Source: Verrucomicrobiales bacterium
GTDB lineage: Bacteria > Verrucomicrobiota > Verrucomicrobiia > Verrucomicrobiales > Verrucomicrobiaceae
Assembly: GCA_003506995.1 (NCBI GenBank)
Contig: DNXB01000595.1
Span: 19,975 to 31,980 of the forward strand
Direction of reading: 5' to 3'
DNA: 12,006 bases
Under the pieces are notes generated by a model. It was not told the origin of the DNA and did not search any database. It saw only the letters and a program-made list of their open reading frames with translations. Positions 10,826 to 12,006 of the stretch are shown here, one piece after another. A program made the position numbers and the translations under genes. The first letter of the stretch is position 1. Each line of letters starts with the position of its first letter.

Positions 10826-11743
10826 ATGAACAACCGCTACGACTTCATTTACCTCTTCGACATCAAGAACGGCAACCCCAACGGCGATCCCGACGCTGGT
10901 AACGCTCCACGTGTGGACGCCGAAACCGGCAAAGGCCTCGTCACCGATGTCTGCCTCAAGCGCAAAATCCGTAACTGCATCTGCCTCACCGAAACCAATG
11001 ACGATGGCACGCCCAAGCAAGGCTACGACATCTATGTGAAGGAGAAGGCCATCCTGAATGATCAGCACAAACGCGCCTACACTGCCGAGGGACTCGATCC
11101 TGAGGAGAAGGACAAAGAGAAGTCCGCCAAGAACCAAGACGCTGCTAAGAAGTGGATGTGCAAAACCTTCTTCGACATCCGCATGTTTGGCGCGGTGATG
11201 AGCACGGGCATCAACTGCGGCCAAGTGCGCGGCCCTGTGCAGCTCACCTTTGGAGAATCTCAGTCACCCATTTTCCACATCTCCAACTCGATCACCCGTA
11301 TGGCCGTGACGACTGAGAAAGAGTCCCTGGATCAATCCGGCGGCAACCGCACGATGGGCGGCAAGGAAATCATTCCGTATGGTCTCTACCGCACGCATGG
11401 CTTCATCAATCCCTCTCTCGCCGAGCAAACTGGCTTCAATGATCGCGATTTGGAGCTGCTCTGGCAGTCTTTGGACAAGATGTTCGAAAATGACCGCTCC
11501 GCTTCTCGTGGCGAGATGTCCGCGCGTGAGCTTCTAGTCTTCAAACACGACTCCAAACTCGGCAACGCCAGCGCTCACCGCCTGTTTGACCGCTTGAAGA
11601 TCGAAATCATCGACGAATCCAAACCGCCGCGTACCATCGGTGATTATAAGATCACCTTCGACGGCAAGCCGTTGGATGAAGTATTGAAGCCCGGCGAGTC
11701 CAAAGACCTCGGTAACGGCATCACGCTCATCCGCCGCATCTAA
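10826..11743 (+). CDS. cas7c: Cas7c (Csd2), Cascade backbone subunit
   Basis: Several copies of Cas7 form the filament that holds the crRNA spacer. The 305-residue protein shows the Csd2/Cas7c signatures: NPNGDPD at 17-23, TDVCLKRKIRN at 40-50, FFDIRMFGAVMSTG at 115-128, GQVRGPVQL at 132-140, and the YGLYRTHGFINP stretch at 185-196, with a C-terminal strand GNGITLIRRI. The length is normal and no damage is seen. The ATG at 10826 follows a 36-bp A/C-rich gap after cas8c with no Shine-Dalgarno, so it may use a leader-independent or coupled mode like many genes here. The order cas5c-cas8c-cas7c is the standard I-C order. Confidence 0.97.
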   Translation: MNNRYDFIYLFDIKNGNPNGDPDAGNAPRVDAETGKGLVTDVCLKRKIRNCICLTETNDDGTPKQGYDIYVKEKAILNDQHKRAYTAEGLDPEEKDKEKSAKNQDAAKKWMCKTFFDIRMFGAVMSTGINCGQVRGPVQLTFGESQSPIFHISNSITRMAVTTEKESLDQSGGNRTMGGKEIIPYGLYRTHGFINPSLAEQTGFNDRDLELLWQSLDKMFENDRSASRGEMSARELLVFKHDSKLGNASAHRLFDRLKIEIIDESKPPRTIGDYKITFDGKPLDEVLKPGESKDLGNGITLIRRI

Positions 11744-11755
11744 ATAACCTCCGCC

Positions 11756-12006
11756 ATGCCCATGTCCGACGAATCAGACATTCTGCCCACCCGCGCCGAG
11801 CTGGCGCGTGATCTGCTGCTTCACGTCATGCGGGATTATGCGGAGGAGTCCTGTGCTTCGTGGCTGGTGGATCAGGAGTTTTACCTGTGGGAGGCGGCGC
11901 ATGAAGGCCGCTTCCCGCACGCGACGGATGAGGCCGGGGCGCGGTCGGCGTTCTGCAAGCGGCTGGGTGCTCTGGGCGCTTTGGCAGGTGGCAGGTGGCA
12001 GGTGGC
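11756..12006 (+). CDS. Unrecognised protein downstream of cas7c (partial, 3' end off window)
   Basis: The open frame starts at ATG 11756 (or ATG 11762, giving MSDESDILPTRAELARD) and runs off the right edge after 83 codons. In the standard I-C order cas4 comes next, but the visible N-terminus (TRAELARDLLLHVMRDYAEESCASWLVDQEFYLWEAA) lacks Cas4-like nuclease or cysteine motifs at the expected places and looks like a small helical, Trp-containing acidic protein. I do not recognise the family. It starts 12 bp after cas7c with no Shine-Dalgarno and is probably cotranscribed. From 11983 the frame enters a 7-bp tandem repeat, so the reading frame beyond depends on copy number. Confidence 0.6.
   Translation, partial: MPMSDESDILPTRAELARDLLLHVMRDYAEESCASWLVDQEFYLWEAAHEGRFPHATDEAGARSAFCKRLGALGALAGGRWQV
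11983..12006. repeat. 7-bp tandem repeat (GGCAGGT), at least 3.4 copies, at the window edge
   Basis: Three full copies of GGCAGGT plus GGC run to the last base and probably continue. The unit is not a multiple of three and lies inside an apparently coding frame. Confidence 0.9.

Noticed and set aside
1..12006. CRISPR array
   Set aside because: No run of three or more regularly spaced ~30-bp repeats was seen; the single repeat-like halves at 7469-7556 do not make an array. The array is presumably beyond the right edge after the adaptation genes.

Overview
The window looks chromosomal and bacterial. It most resembles Verrucomicrobiota (Verrucomicrobiaceae or Prosthecobacter-like): moderately high GC, TatA sequence style, a gp27-like helix-turn-helix protein next to a KTSC protein, many genes without Shine-Dalgarno sequences, and short GC-rich hairpins plus 7-bp and 18-bp tandem repeats between genes. 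This placement is inference; no rRNA, tRNA or universal marker gene is present to fix the taxon.

Left part (1-3768), all on the minus strand: the start of a tatA gene running off the left edge; a gp27-like HTH/coiled-coil protein; a KTSC-domain protein 3 bp upstream of it with a perfect ribosome binding site; a spacer holding three hairpins; an unrecognised 340-residue basic/acidic protein; and a WYL-domain transcriptional regulator.

Middle part (3769-5103): a 243-bp divergent spacer with tandem repeats and a small dyad separates the WYL gene from a plus-strand series. That series begins with a standalone von Willebrand A protein overlapping (ATGA) a small membrane protein, and continues 28 bp later into cas3.

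Right part (5104-12006): a subtype I-C CRISPR-Cas operon, in order cas3, cas5c, cas8c (with a probable internal cas11c start), cas7c, then an unrecognised partial gene. The adaptation genes and the CRISPR array are not in the window. Cas5c should process pre-crRNA. Cas5c, Cas7c, Cas8c and Cas11c should form Cascade, and Cas3 should unwind and degrade the marked target.

The most interesting part is the roughly 700-bp insert between cas3 and cas5c (7465-8183). It holds a SinR/Cas2-like small protein gene closed by a 13-bp perfect hairpin, and a 379-bp spacer. In the spacer, on the minus strand, there is a good sigma70-type promoter, a sequence like the 3' half of a I-C repeat (GAGCG..GATTGAAAT), a 32-nt spacer-like stretch, and a GC hairpin like the 5' half of a I-C repeat. 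The first 11 nt of the spacer-like stretch match 10 of 11 nt of a site that begins right after a TTC (the canonical I-C PAM) and lies between the -35 and -10 of that same promoter. This is the geometry of a CRISPR-repeat-derived regulatory guide (CreA/CreR-like). It is a hypothesis, but a specific and testable one. A second structured stretch (7680-7796) lies between this unit and the SinR-like gene.
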